From contig JBHGBF010000003.1 in assembly GCA_041946865.1 (NCBI GenBank), forward strand, positions 1 through 60,602: DNA of 60,602 nucleotides. The letters run 5' to 3'. Positions 7,878-16,668 of the stretch are shown piece after piece. Below the pieces are notes generated by a model, which saw only the letters and a list, made by a program, of their open reading frames with translations, searched no databases and was not told where the DNA came from. Numbering within the stretch: position 1 is the first letter of the stretch; the number at the start of each line of letters is the position of its first letter. The position numbers and the translations under genes are program-made. The stretch is from RPQK01 sp041946865 (GTDB taxonomy: Bacteria > Acidobacteriota > UBA6911 > RPQK01).

Positions 7878-9380
7878 TTACTTCCCCGACACCTCCACCG
7901 CGGGAAGCATGCAGCCGTGCTGCTGCAGGTTGCGGTGCAACTCAAAACATTTGTTCAGATCGTGGCGAATGTGACCGGGCCGCGCCTCCCTCACATAGCG
8001 GTGCAGGTAATCGCGGTAAGCGGGATGCGCGCAGTTGTCGATAATCTTGTTCGCGCGCTCCGTGGGCCCGAGGCCTCGCAAATCTGCCAGTCCCTGCTCG
8101 GTCACGATGATCTGCACGGAATGCTCGTTGTGATCCACGTGCGTCACCATCGGCACAATCGTCGAGATCCGGCCGCCCTTGGCCACGGAGGGGCACATAA
8201 AGACTGAGAGGTAGCTGTTACGCGTGAAATCACCGCTCCCGCCAATGCCGTTCATCAGCTGCGTGCCGCCGATGTGGGTCGAGTTGACGTGGCCATAAAT
8301 GTCGGCTTCGATAGCGGTATTCATGCCGATGACTCCGAGGCGCCGGACGATGCCGGGATTGTTGGCCAGTTCCTGAGGCCGCAGGACGATGCGGGGCACG
8401 AAAAAGTCCATGTTGTCGTACATGCGCTTCAGCTGGCCCTCTGTCACCGTCAGGCTCGTCGCGCTGGCGGCCACGAGCTTGCCGGCTTCCATGAGGTCCA
8501 CCAGCGAATCCTGGAAGACCTCGGTGTACATTGTGAAATTCGGCACGTCCGGGTGTTGGCCCAGACACGCCATGACCGCATTGGCGACATTTCCGACTCC
8601 GGCCTGAAGCGGCAGGAATTCCTGCGGGAGACGTCCCGCGCGCCTTTCATCCAGCAGAAACTCGACCACCCGTTCCGCAATCCGGATGCTCACCGTGTCG
8701 GGCGCGTCAAACGGAGCGACGTCATCCGCCTCCTGGTTTTCGACCACCGCCACGATCTTCTTCGGGTCCACTGCCATGTACGGCCACCCGATCTTCGTCA
8801 GGGGATCGTGGATCGGGATCGGGCTCCGATGCGGCGGAGGCGGGAGAATCCGGATGTCGGCCATTTCACTGAGGCGCACCGAGTGGAAGCGATTCAGCTC
8901 GATGATGATCTTTTCGGCGCAATGGAGGAAAGTCGGAGTCGCCCCGATCGACGTGCTCAGGTAGATTCGGCCGTCACCACTCAGGTCCGTCGCCTCCACG
9001 ACGGCAAAGTCGATTTTCCCGAAGAAACCAAACAGGACGGCCTGCGGCAAATGCGACAAATGCATGTCGACGAACTCCACTTCGCCGCTGTTGATCTGGT
9101 CGCGCAGGGTACGGGAAGACTGGTAGGGCGCCCGCCAGGAAATCGCGTGGGCCGACGAAAGGGCTTCATCCAGGCAATATCCGGTCGAAGCCCCGGTCAG
9201 AACGCGGATCCGATAGGGCTCATTCAGCTCATGGAGTGCCCGTGCCCGAACAGCGATGGCGCACGGCACAACTTTGGCAGCCCCAGCCGGTGTAAAGCCG
9301 CTGAAAGCAACGGTCGCACCGTTGGGGATCATTCTGGCTGCCTCTTCCGGGCTCAACTTGGGGAAATTGTGCATGCTCAT
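7878..9380 (-). CDS. Acetyl-CoA hydrolase/transferase family, succinyl-CoA:acetate CoA-transferase-like
   Basis: A class I CoA-transferase of 500 residues. The MYTEVFQDS segment at 284-292 carries the glutamate (E287) expected to form the acyl-glutamyl-CoA thioester. The GxGGSGDF loop near residue 385 and VTEQGLADLRG near 425 are family hallmarks. Members move CoA between succinyl-CoA and acetate or propionate. The position just after birA and the methylmalonyl-CoA genes fits a propionate/succinyl-CoA shuttle: the mutase makes succinyl-CoA and this enzyme could recycle the CoA. Exact donor and acceptor are not determinable. The first ATG is used; a second in-frame ATG lies two codons in. Confidence 0.88.
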   Translation of the reverse strand: MSMHNFPKLSPEEAARMIPNGATVAFSGFTPAGAAKVVPCAIAVRARALHELNEPYRIRVLTGASTGYCLDEALSSAHAISWRAPYQSSRTLRDQINSGEVEFVDMHLSHLPQAVLFGFFGKIDFAVVEATDLSGDGRIYLSTSIGATPTFLHCAEKIIIELNRFHSVRLSEMADIRILPPPPHRSPIPIHDPLTKIGWPYMAVDPKKIVAVVENQEADDVAPFDAPDTVSIRIAERVVEFLLDERRAGRLPQEFLPLQAGVGNVANAVMACLGQHPDVPNFTMYTEVFQDSLVDLMEAGKLVAASATSLTVTEGQLKRMYDNMDFFVPRIVLRPQELANNPGIVRRLGVIGMNTAIEADIYGHVNSTHIGGTQLMNGIGGSGDFTRNSYLSVFMCPSVAKGGRISTIVPMVTHVDHNEHSVQIIVTEQGLADLRGLGPTERANKIIDNCAHPAYRDYLHRYVREARPGHIRHDLNKCFELHRNLQQHGCMLPAVEVSGK

Positions 9381-9467
9381 AGCGATGACGCCTTACGATT
9401 TGACGCTTTGAATCGATAAAATGCGCACTGGCACAACGCCTGATGATGGATGATCGGCTGCCCGTCG

Positions 9468-10250
9468 TCAATCCTCGGTGACCATCTTCCGCACCTCGCC
9501 CGTCAACAAAGGGACCACCAGGCCTTGGCAGTCAACAAGCAAGCGGCCCTGGGCGTCTATCCCCCGCAACAGCCCAGTGACTTCGCCGGCTTCCGACCCG
9601 GATACCGTTACCATGGAATTGACCCAGGCCAGCGCCGCATTAATGAAGGGCAGGAAAGGAGTAATGCCCTCGGTTTCAAATTTCAGCAGCTTCGCGCACA
9701 GCTCTTCGAGGACGGCGGCCACCAGCCGCTCCAGGTCGGTCTGGGCCCCGGTTTCATCAAGCAAACTGGTCACCGGATACGAAACAGCCGGCGAAAGATC
9801 CCTGGCCGGGAAATTGGCATTGATACCGATGCCGATAATCACCGCCGGAAGGTCGGTTCCCGCTTCCAGCTCGCACAGAATTCCAGAGACCTTCCGGCCG
9901 TTAAGCAGCACGTCATTCGGCCATTTGATGCGGCATGAAGAAACAGTCCCCCTCTGGAGCGCCTCCACCACCGCCAGACCCGCGACCAGCGGAATCGTCT
10001 GTGCTTGCGCGGGGTCCGTTTCGAGAGGCCACAAGATCGTGACCCACAGGCCGCCGGCCGGGCTTTTCCATGATCGTCCGAGGCGCCCGCGTCCCGCAGC
10101 CTGTTCCCGCGCCACGAAAACCCAGGTAACCCTGTTCCCTTCTCTTCGAGCCCGGCGGGCCTGCGCTCGAGTATCAGCCCGGCGCCAAAAACGGTGCGCT
10201 TCCAGGTTGGTCGAGTCAATTGAGTCGTAATTGAAGCGGATGATGTTCAT
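9468..10250 (-). CDS. birA: Biotin--[acetyl-CoA-carboxylase] ligase
   Basis: A monofunctional biotin protein ligase of 260 residues with no N-terminal DNA-binding domain, so it should biotinylate carboxylase carrier domains without acting as the bio-operon repressor. The biotinyl-AMP loop GRGRLGRSW and the KWPNDVLLNGRKVSGIL segment are both intact, and SIDSTNLEA forms the N-terminal strand. The internal ATG at 10250 was chosen because a longer frame adds 17 residues that overlap the epimerase gene and match nothing in the family. The location among methylmalonyl-CoA genes suggests service to a biotin-dependent propionyl- or acetyl-CoA carboxylase encoded elsewhere. Confidence 0.93.
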   Translation of the reverse strand: MNIIRFNYDSIDSTNLEAHRFWRRADTRAQARRARREGNRVTWVFVAREQAAGRGRLGRSWKSPAGGLWVTILWPLETDPAQAQTIPLVAGLAVVEALQRGTVSSCRIKWPNDVLLNGRKVSGILCELEAGTDLPAVIIGIGINANFPARDLSPAVSYPVTSLLDETGAQTDLERLVAAVLEELCAKLLKFETEGITPFLPFINAALAWVNSMVTVSGSEAGEVTGLLRGIDAQGRLLVDCQGLVVPLLTGEVRKMVTED

Positions 10251-10270
10251 ACGAGGACCGAAGGCCGAGG

Positions 10271-10729
10271 TCAGCCGCCGGTTTCGGGGATTGTCGTGCA
10301 CCCCCCGGAGGCCGGCTCGCCGCGTCTGGGCTCACACAGTTCCGTCAGCACCCCCCGGCTCGACTTCGGGTGGATAAAAGCGATGGCCATCCCGTGCGCG
10401 CCAGGCCTCGGCCGCTCGTCGATCATCTGGATTCCTTCATTCTTGACCTCGGCAATCCGGGCTTCCAGGTTTTCGACGCTATAGGCAATGTGATGCAAGC
10501 CCTGACCCCGCTTCTCAATGAACCTGCCGATGGGGCTGTCGGGTGACGTCGGCTCCAGAAGCTCGACGCGAACCGCGCCGCAACGGAAGAAAGCGACGCG
10601 CAGCTTTTGCTCCGCCACCGTCTCCTCGCCCTCATACTCGAGGCCCAGAACATCCCTGTAAAACGCCATCTGTTCGGCGATCGACGACACGGCCACTCCG
10701 ATGTGGTTAATTCCCGTCGCGCGTCTCAT
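10271..10729 (-). CDS. mce: Methylmalonyl-CoA epimerase
   Basis: A VOC-fold epimerase of 152 residues interconverting (R)- and (S)-methylmalonyl-CoA. INHIGVAVSS supplies the first metal His. GLHHIAYSVENL supplies the middle His and the C-terminal GVLTELCEP supplies the final Glu ligand. FIHPKSSRGVLTEL is a strong epimerase signature. The start codon overlaps the stop of the mutase large subunit by four bases (ATGA), indicating translational coupling. It works directly with that mutase to pass propionyl-CoA carbon to succinyl-CoA. Confidence 0.94.
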   Translation of the reverse strand: MRRATGINHIGVAVSSIAEQMAFYRDVLGLEYEGEETVAEQKLRVAFFRCGAVRVELLEPTSPDSPIGRFIEKRGQGLHHIAYSVENLEARIAEVKNEGIQMIDERPRPGAHGMAIAFIHPKSSRGVLTELCEPRRGEPASGGCTTIPETGG

Positions 10730-12396
10730 GTCCTGTACTTCTCCTCGTACTCCCCAAACGCCTGTCTGAGCACCCCGCAGATTTCGCCGATGGAAGCGTA
10801 AGCATGCACGGCGGCGAGGATCGGGGGCATGAGATTGGTCTGGGGGTCGCCAGCGGCCTCTTTCAGGCATTTCAGCGCCTTGTCTACCGCCCCCTGGTCC
10901 CGCCGGCCCCGGACTCGGTTCAGCTTTTCGATCTGTCGCGCCCGGACTTCCTCGGACACTTCGAAAAGCTCGATGTCCGGCTCCCCTTCAGAAGCAAATT
11001 CATTCACACCGACGATGATCCGCCGTTTCTCATCAATGCTGCGTCCGCAAGCGTAAGCCGCTTTCTCGATTTCCTGCTGAACGTAACCGCTTTCGATGGC
11101 GCGCACCACGCCGCCCATTCTGTCGATCTCATCGATGTACGCCCGGGCTTCGTCCTCGATCTGGTCCGTCAGCTTTTCCACGAAGAAACTGCCGCCCAAT
11201 GGATCAATCGTGTTCGTGACGCCCGACTCGTAGGCGATGATCTGCTGGGTGCGCAAGGCGACTCTTACCGCATCCTCGGTGGGCAAGGCCAGGGCTTCAT
11301 CCTTCGAGTTTGTGTGCAGCGACTGGGTCCCTCCGAGGACAGCCGCCAGCGCCTGGATGGCGACCCTGACAATGTTGTTGTCCGGTTGTTGAGCGGTCAG
11401 AGTCACTCCACCGGTCTGGGTGTGGAACCGGAGCATCATGCTTCGTGGGTCCTGGGCGCCGAAGCGCTCCTTCATCAGCCGGGCGTAAAGCCGGCGGGCC
11501 GCCCGGAACTTCGCGACTTCCTCAAACAAATCGGTGTGGGCGGCAAAGAAGAAGGTGAGCCGAGGGGCAAACGTGTCTATGGCGAGACCGGCCGAAAGGG
11601 CGGTCTGGATATAGCAGATGGCATCGGCGAGGGTGAAGGCGACCTCCTGCACCGCGGTGGCGCCCGCTTCCCGGATGTGGTAACCACTGATCGAAATGGT
11701 GTTCCAGCGCGGAACTTCCCGGGTGCAGTAGGCGAAGATGTCCGAAACCACACGCAAGCTCGGCTCCGGAGGGAAAATGTAAGTGCCGCGGGCGATGTAC
11801 TCTTTGAGGACGTCGTTCTGGATCGTCCCGGACAAGCGGTCCTTCGACACGCCCTGCTTTTCGGCAGCCGCGATGTACATCGCGAGCAGGACGGCGGCCG
11901 GAGCGTTAATGGTCATGGACGTCGAGACCCGATCGAGCGGAATGCCCTCGAACAGCCTCTCCATGTCGTCGAGCGTGTCGATGGCTACGCCGACCTTCCC
12001 GACTTCCCCCAGGCACCGCTCGTCGTCTGAGTCCAGTCCGATCTGCGTGGGCAGGTCGAAGGCTACCGACAGGCCGGTCGACCCCTGCTCCAGCAGGTAG
12101 CGGTAGCGCTCATTGGATTCCTCCGCGGTGGAGAAGCCGGCGTATTGACGCATTGTCCACAGCCGGCCCCGGTACATGGTGTGCTGCACACCCCGGGTAA
12201 AAGGGTATTCCCCGGGAAACCCCAGTTTCTCCTGATACTGCCGGATCAGATCCTCATCTGGAAGGTAGAGGCGCTCGACCGGCCTTCCGGACGCCGTTTC
12301 GAAGCGTTCGCTGCGTTCCGAGGATTTTGACGTGGTTTGCCGGACGGGGCCGTCGGACCAGGCCTTTGCTGCTTTCCTGAGATGTTCGGGAATCAT
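10726..12396 (-). CDS. Methylmalonyl-CoA mutase, catalytic (large) subunit
   Basis: The 556-residue TIM-barrel catalytic subunit of adenosylcobalamin-dependent methylmalonyl-CoA mutase. Diagnostic stretches include the FTRGVQHTMYRGRLWTMRQY substrate segment, LSVAFDLPTQIG, GTIQNDVLKEYIARGTYIFP and ISGYHIREAG. The protein stops where fused mutases would continue into a B12-binding domain. That domain is a separate gene ending 3 bases upstream, so this is the two-gene form. In close homologues this form may be isobutyryl- or ethylmalonyl-CoA mutase, but the adjacent epimerase supports methylmalonyl-CoA. Confidence 0.93.
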   Translation of the reverse strand: MIPEHLRKAAKAWSDGPVRQTTSKSSERSERFETASGRPVERLYLPDEDLIRQYQEKLGFPGEYPFTRGVQHTMYRGRLWTMRQYAGFSTAEESNERYRYLLEQGSTGLSVAFDLPTQIGLDSDDERCLGEVGKVGVAIDTLDDMERLFEGIPLDRVSTSMTINAPAAVLLAMYIAAAEKQGVSKDRLSGTIQNDVLKEYIARGTYIFPPEPSLRVVSDIFAYCTREVPRWNTISISGYHIREAGATAVQEVAFTLADAICYIQTALSAGLAIDTFAPRLTFFFAAHTDLFEEVAKFRAARRLYARLMKERFGAQDPRSMMLRFHTQTGGVTLTAQQPDNNIVRVAIQALAAVLGGTQSLHTNSKDEALALPTEDAVRVALRTQQIIAYESGVTNTIDPLGGSFFVEKLTDQIEDEARAYIDEIDRMGGVVRAIESGYVQQEIEKAAYACGRSIDEKRRIIVGVNEFASEGEPDIELFEVSEEVRARQIEKLNRVRGRRDQGAVDKALKCLKEAAGDPQTNLMPPILAAVHAYASIGEICGVLRQAFGEYEEKYRT

Positions 12397-12399
12397 TTC

Positions 12400-12816
12400 T
12401 TACTCGTGTGAATTCGCGGGCTGTCCTTGGTCAAGCAGGCGGGCGACAGTCCGCAGAATCGAGTCGGCCGACGTTCCGGGCGTGAAAATCGCCCTGACTC
12501 CCATCGCCTGAAGCCTGGGGATGTCCTTCGAAGGGATGGTCCCGCCGCCAAATACGAGGATATCCTCGGCGTTTCTCTCCGACAGCAGCGTCAGGACACG
12601 CTCAAACAGCACGTTGTGCGCCCCGGACAGAAGGCTGAGGCCGATCAGTTGGACATCCTCCTGAATGGCGGCTGAGACGATCTGCTCCGGAGTCTTGCGT
12701 ATGCCCGTGTAGATCACCTCGTAGCCGGCGTCCCGAAGCAGATGAGCGACATACTTGGCGCCCCGGTCATGGCCGTCGAGACCAGGCTTGGCAATGAGGA
12801 TTCGTCCTTTGGGCAT
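12400..12816 (-). CDS. Methylmalonyl-CoA mutase, cobalamin-binding small subunit
   Basis: A free-standing B12-binding domain of 138 residues. The base-off cobalamin motif DxHxxG is D14, H16 and G19 (LDGHDRG). GLSLLSGAH and VFGGGTIP form the rest of the Rossmann-like cobalamin pocket. It should associate with the catalytic subunit encoded 3 bases downstream. The ATG at 12816 was chosen because the upstream extension is Arg-rich, out of family and antisense to the tail of tex. It lies 22 bases after tex on the same strand. Confidence 0.94.
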   Translation of the reverse strand: MPKGRILIAKPGLDGHDRGAKYVAHLLRDAGYEVIYTGIRKTPEQIVSAAIQEDVQLIGLSLLSGAHNVLFERVLTLLSERNAEDILVFGGGTIPSKDIPRLQAMGVRAIFTPGTSADSILRTVARLLDQGQPANSHE

Positions 12817-12838
12817 GGTCACTCCAGGAACTCCCGCC

Positions 12839-15367
12839 TCACTCCTCCGGCTTTCTCCCGGAACTGAAGACGCCGAGCTTCGCGAAAGCGGCGGCCATCG
12901 CGGTCTGAGGGATCGGGCCTTTTTCCTCGGGCCTCTTCTCGGGCTTGCGCCCAGCCTTTTTCTCGGGCTTTTTGTCAGGGCCCGGTCCCGCCTTCTCGTG
13001 CTGGCGGGCGCTCCGCGGCTGAGGCCTGTTATCAGGTCGCGGACCAGGCGCCGGGGGCCGGCGAGCTCGCTGCGCAGGCGCCGGTCCTTCAACTTTTTCT
13101 CCCGGAGGTGAAACGGCGGCCTGCTTGACCTCCTTCGCCTCCCTCGTTCCTTTGGGCTTCGGACGGGGACGAGGCTTGGGCCTGGGCGGAGGCGGCGCCG
13201 TCCGCATCGTCAGCGAGATCCGCTTGCGCTTCTCATCCACCTCGAGGACCTTCACTTTGACGATGTCCCCGGCCTTGACGACGGCGTGCGGGTCTTTCAC
13301 AAACCGGTGCGAAAGCTGCGAGACGTGAACCAGTCCATCCTGGTGGACACCGACGTCAACGAAAGCGCCGAAATTGGTCACGTTCGTCACCACACCCTCG
13401 AGCACCATGCCGGCTTGCAGGTCCGAAACCTCGTTGACCCCTTCCTTGAAGCTCGCCGTCTTGAACTCGGGACGCGGATCACGCCCCGGTTTCTCCAACT
13501 CGGCCAGGATGTCGCGTACCGTGGGCTCGCCGAACCTGTCATCGATGAAATCGGCCGGCGACAGCTGCCGCAGGAACGTGCTGTCGCCCACCAGATGCTC
13601 GATGCGGCGTCCTGTGGCTTCGACGATCTTCTGCACCACGGGATACGCCTCGGGGTGGACCGCCGACGCATCCAGCGGGTTCTCTCCGGCGTTGATCCGC
13701 AAAAACCCCGCCGCCTGTTCAAAAGTCTTTTCGCCAAACCGGGAGATTTGAAGGAACTGCTGGCGATTGAGGAACCTGCCATTCTCGTTGCGAAAAGAAA
13801 CGATGCTCTCCGCCAAGCCGTGATTCAGGCCGGAAACCCTGGCCAGGAGCGGAACAGAGGCGGTATTGGCATCGACGCCAACTGCGTTCACGCAGTCTTC
13901 CACTACGGCGTCGAGAATGCGCGCGAGGTGGGCCTGATTCACGTCATGCTGGTACTGTCCCACCCCGATCGATTTCGGGTCAATCTTCACCAGCTCGGCC
14001 AGAGGGTCCTGGAGGCGGCGGGCGATGGACACGGCCCCACGCAGGGAGACATCCAAATTAGGAAACTCCTTGGCGGCAATCTCGGACGCCGAATAAACCG
14101 AGGCGCCCGCCTCCGAAACCAGGACCTTGACCAGATTCAGGTCCGGGTACCTGGCCATCAGCTCCGAAATCAGCTTGTCCGTCTCCCGTGACGCCGTCCC
14201 GTTTCCCACGCTCACCAGGTCGACCTTAAAAGCCCGGCACAACTCCGCCAGGGTTTCGATCGCCTGTTCCCACTGCTTCTTAGGCTCGTGAGGATAAACC
14301 GTAGTGGTCATCACGAGCTTGCCGGTACCATCAACGACGGCGACTTTCACGCCGGTCCGATAGCCGGGGTCGAGCCCCATGGTCACACGGGGACCGGCGG
14401 GGGCGGCCAGAAGAAGGTCCTCGAGGTTGCGCCCGAACACCTTGATCGCCTCTTCCTCGGCCATCTCGCGCAAACGCATTTCCAGTTCGGATTGGAGGCG
14501 CACGAACATTTTCGCCTGCCAGGCCAGATGCACGGTCTCGCGCAGCCAGTCGTCAGCCGGGCGGCCTTCGTGCTTGATGCCGAAATGAGCGGCGATGCGC
14601 TTCTCCGCCTCGGTCGAATAGCCCCCGTTTTCCTCGGGATTCAGCTGCGGCGCCGCCAGCGCCAGCTTCAGGAAGCCTTCGCGGCGCCCGCGAAAAAGCG
14701 CCAGGGCCCGGTGAGACGGAATGTTCTTGATCGGCTGGTCGACGTTGAAATAGTCCGCGTACTTGACGCCTGCCTCTTCCTTTCCTTCCGCGACACGAGA
14801 TTGGAGTTGGCCGTTTTCCCAGATGTATTCGCGCGCAGCGCCCACCAGTTCGGCGACCTCGGCAAGTTCTTCCATGAGGATCTGGCGAGCGCCTTCGAGC
14901 GCCGCTGCCACATCAGGGACCTGCTTCTCTTCGCTCACGTAGGCCGCCGCCTGCTCCTCCGGGGACAGGTTGGGATCGGCAAGCAGGGCGTGGGCCAGAG
15001 GCTCAAGCCCCGCCTGACGCGCCGCTTGCGCCTTGGTCCGCCGCTTCGGCTTGTAGGGCAGGTACAGATCTTCCAGCTTGACCTTGGTCTCAGCCGCCTT
15101 TATGGCCGCTTCCAGCTCCGGAGTGAGCTTGCCCTGTTCATTGATCGTTCGCAATATGACCGCGCGCCGTTCCTCCAGCTCTCTCAGATAGCGCAGGCGC
15201 TCCTGAAGCGTGCGAAGCCGAGTATCATCGAGCCCCCCGGTCACCTCTTTCCGATACCGGGAAATGAAAGGCACGGTCGCCCCTTCATCCAGCAAAGCGA
15301 CTGCCGCTTCGACCTGTTCGGGCCGGGCGTCGATTTCCTCAGCTATCTTTCGAAAAACCCTGTCCAT
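12839..15367 (-). CDS. tex: Tex-family RNA-binding transcription accessory protein
   Basis: 842 residues. Order: N-terminal helical Tex domain, YqgF/RNase H-like domain (LDPGYRTGVKVAVVD), helix-hairpin-helix region (NAVGVDANTAS to GEKTFEQAAGFL), and an S1 RNA-binding domain at about 650-722 (GAFVDVGVHQDGLVHVSQLS). The protein then continues for about 120 residues in a Pro/Arg/Lys-rich disordered tail that ends in a short hydrophobic TAMAAAFAKLG motif. Most Tex proteins lack a tail this long. The start has a GAGG ribosome-binding site about 8 bases upstream. An inverted repeat separates it from the next upstream gene. Confidence 0.95.
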   Translation of the reverse strand: MDRVFRKIAEEIDARPEQVEAAVALLDEGATVPFISRYRKEVTGGLDDTRLRTLQERLRYLRELEERRAVILRTINEQGKLTPELEAAIKAAETKVKLEDLYLPYKPKRRTKAQAARQAGLEPLAHALLADPNLSPEEQAAAYVSEEKQVPDVAAALEGARQILMEELAEVAELVGAAREYIWENGQLQSRVAEGKEEAGVKYADYFNVDQPIKNIPSHRALALFRGRREGFLKLALAAPQLNPEENGGYSTEAEKRIAAHFGIKHEGRPADDWLRETVHLAWQAKMFVRLQSELEMRLREMAEEEAIKVFGRNLEDLLLAAPAGPRVTMGLDPGYRTGVKVAVVDGTGKLVMTTTVYPHEPKKQWEQAIETLAELCRAFKVDLVSVGNGTASRETDKLISELMARYPDLNLVKVLVSEAGASVYSASEIAAKEFPNLDVSLRGAVSIARRLQDPLAELVKIDPKSIGVGQYQHDVNQAHLARILDAVVEDCVNAVGVDANTASVPLLARVSGLNHGLAESIVSFRNENGRFLNRQQFLQISRFGEKTFEQAAGFLRINAGENPLDASAVHPEAYPVVQKIVEATGRRIEHLVGDSTFLRQLSPADFIDDRFGEPTVRDILAELEKPGRDPRPEFKTASFKEGVNEVSDLQAGMVLEGVVTNVTNFGAFVDVGVHQDGLVHVSQLSHRFVKDPHAVVKAGDIVKVKVLEVDEKRKRISLTMRTAPPPPRPKPRPRPKPKGTREAKEVKQAAVSPPGEKVEGPAPAQRARRPPAPGPRPDNRPQPRSARQHEKAGPGPDKKPEKKAGRKPEKRPEEKGPIPQTAMAAAFAKLGVFSSGRKPEE

Positions 15368-15512
15368 AACGAATCCTCAATCCCATCGTCATCGGAAAAG
15401 TACAATATATGCCAACCGGCGCGTCAGAGCCACTGCCGTGTTGGCCGCTTCGTAAGCCCTCAGTCTTCGCAGGGCGAGGCTCCGAAAGCGCCAAAGAGCC
15501 GCACCCATTCGA
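15368..15512. other. Upstream region of tex, no gene seen
   Basis: This stretch sits between the tex start and a large inverted repeat. It holds a TATATT box on the minus strand near 15404, which could be a tex -10 element, but no convincing -35 partner. A degenerate GAGCCGC-containing copy of the neighbouring repeat lies near 15495. Open frames here are short and have no recognisable protein. Confidence 0.4.
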
Positions 15513-15634
15513 AACAGAGCCGCAAGCGTAGCGCTTTTTGCGGAGCGCGTCGGGTGCGTACCTTCAGTACGCGATCTTGGTTCCAGTACGCACCCGACGC
15601 GCTCCGCAAAAAGCGCTTCGCTTGCGGCTCTGTT
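15513..15634. repeat. 47-bp inverted repeat around a 26-base loop
   Basis: Left arm 15514-15560 and right arm 15587-15633 are reverse complements with one mismatch in 47 positions. The outer sequence of each arm contains GCTTGCGGCTCTGTT or its complement. As RNA it would form one very stable hairpin. The loop repeats AGTACGC from the arm. It lies between tex and the LOG gene, both leftward, so it could end LOG transcription. Partial copies of the arm tip elsewhere in the window (near 17.4, 20.1 and 25.6 kb) favour a mobile or REP-like repeat. Confidence 0.85.
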
Positions 15635-15720
15635 TGACACGCTGCGCTTGCCTCCGCCGCCCGTTCCATGACCTTTCTCAACACCTCGCTCCGGGCGCGA
15701 CTATGCAAGCCCGGAACACG

Positions 15721-16299
15721 TCACGATTCCTCTGGCCGGATTAACTGCAGAACCGGCGGCAGGCGGTGCTCACAGAGCCGGTCCAGAAGCTCTGCCGGCG
15801 AGTCGGCCACCACCACCAACGCGCGATTCTCGGGAACAATGAAAGCCTCTTCGATGGCCTTGTCGATCAGTGAGACCAGCAGATCGAAGTAGCCGGCGGT
15901 GTTCAGCAATCCGACCGGTTTGCGGTGAATCCCGAGCTGACTCCAGGTAATCGTCTCAAACAGCTCCTCAAAAGTGCCGTAGCCGCCGGGAAGCGCGATG
16001 AAGGCGTCGGCAAGCTCCGCCATGCAGGCCTTTCTTTCATGCATGCTGGATACGATCTTCAAGCTCGTCACACCGCGATGCGCCAGTTCGGTGGCCAGCT
16101 GTCTGGGAATGACTCCAAAGACCTGCCCGCCGGCCGCCAGAACCGCATCCGCCAGGACTCCCATCAGCCCGACACTCCCGCCGCCGTACACCAGGTGCAG
16201 ACCCCTTTTTGCCAGCTCCTGGCCTAGGTCTTGGGCGGCACGCCGATAATACTCGTTCCGGCCCAGGCTGGCCCCACAATAGACGCAGATTCGTTGCAT
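15721..16299 (-). CDS. LOG-family protein (TIGR00730), probable nucleoside 5'-monophosphate phosphoribohydrolase
   Basis: 192 residues, Rossmann-like. YGGGSVGLMG near 38-47 binds the phosphate and PGGYGTFEE at 104-112 is the family signature once misread as lysine decarboxylase. Characterised members release the base from cytokinin riboside monophosphates or other NMPs, and the bacterial role is usually unclear. No convincing Shine-Dalgarno sequence precedes the ATG: the bases before it read CTAAACCTCC on the coding strand. It follows the bacilliredoxin gene by about 48 bases. Confidence 0.9.
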   Translation of the reverse strand: MQRICVYCGASLGRNEYYRRAAQDLGQELAKRGLHLVYGGGSVGLMGVLADAVLAAGGQVFGVIPRQLATELAHRGVTSLKIVSSMHERKACMAELADAFIALPGGYGTFEELFETITWSQLGIHRKPVGLLNTAGYFDLLVSLIDKAIEEAFIVPENRALVVVADSPAELLDRLCEHRLPPVLQLIRPEES

Positions 16300-16347
16300 G
16301 GAGGTTTAGAGTTCAAGGTTTAAGCTTTCAAAGGTCAACGGTCAGGG

Positions 16348-16668
16348 TCAGGCGGCGAGGTTGTCTCGCAAGGCTGCTTTTGTCACCTCGTAGTGAGACG
16401 CGTGCCAGACCACCGCGCCTTCACGAAGGACGATGCTCTGGGGCGACTCATGCTTGATTCCTGCTCGCTCCGCGATCTGCCGCGAAACGGCCGAATTGTG
16501 AATGACATCGACCAGATAGACTGGAATATCGGGCATGTCCTGGACAAACCGTTCCACCTCGGACCTCGCCACGCGGCTGATCGGGCACCTGCCGCTGTGT
16601 TTGAAGATAATAACCAGGGGAAGTCGAAATACCTCATCGAGCTGCTCAGGACTTGTCAGTTCTGTCAT
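16348..16668 (-). CDS. Monothiol bacilliredoxin of the YtxJ/BrxC type
   Basis: A 106-residue thioredoxin-fold protein. The single active-site cysteine is C28 in FKHSGRCPIS, the hallmark of YtxJ. YLVDVIHNSAVSRQIAE and the HESPQSIVLREG strand complete the fold. In Bacillus such proteins remove bacillithiol from mixed disulfides. Its presence implies that the host makes bacillithiol; no biosynthesis gene is in this window. It begins inside the 3' end of the upstream Cys-cluster gene (23-base overlap), so the two are translationally linked. Confidence 0.88.
   Translation of the reverse strand: MTELTSPEQLDEVFRLPLVIIFKHSGRCPISRVARSEVERFVQDMPDIPVYLVDVIHNSAVSRQIAERAGIKHESPQSIVLREGAVVWHASHYEVTKAALRDNLAA

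Noticed and set aside
10804..15637. Several long plus-strand open frames (e.g. 10804-12030, 13286-14191, 14288-15637) opposite the mutase and tex
   Set aside because: They are antisense shadows of strongly recognised genes in GC-rich DNA and show no family pattern.
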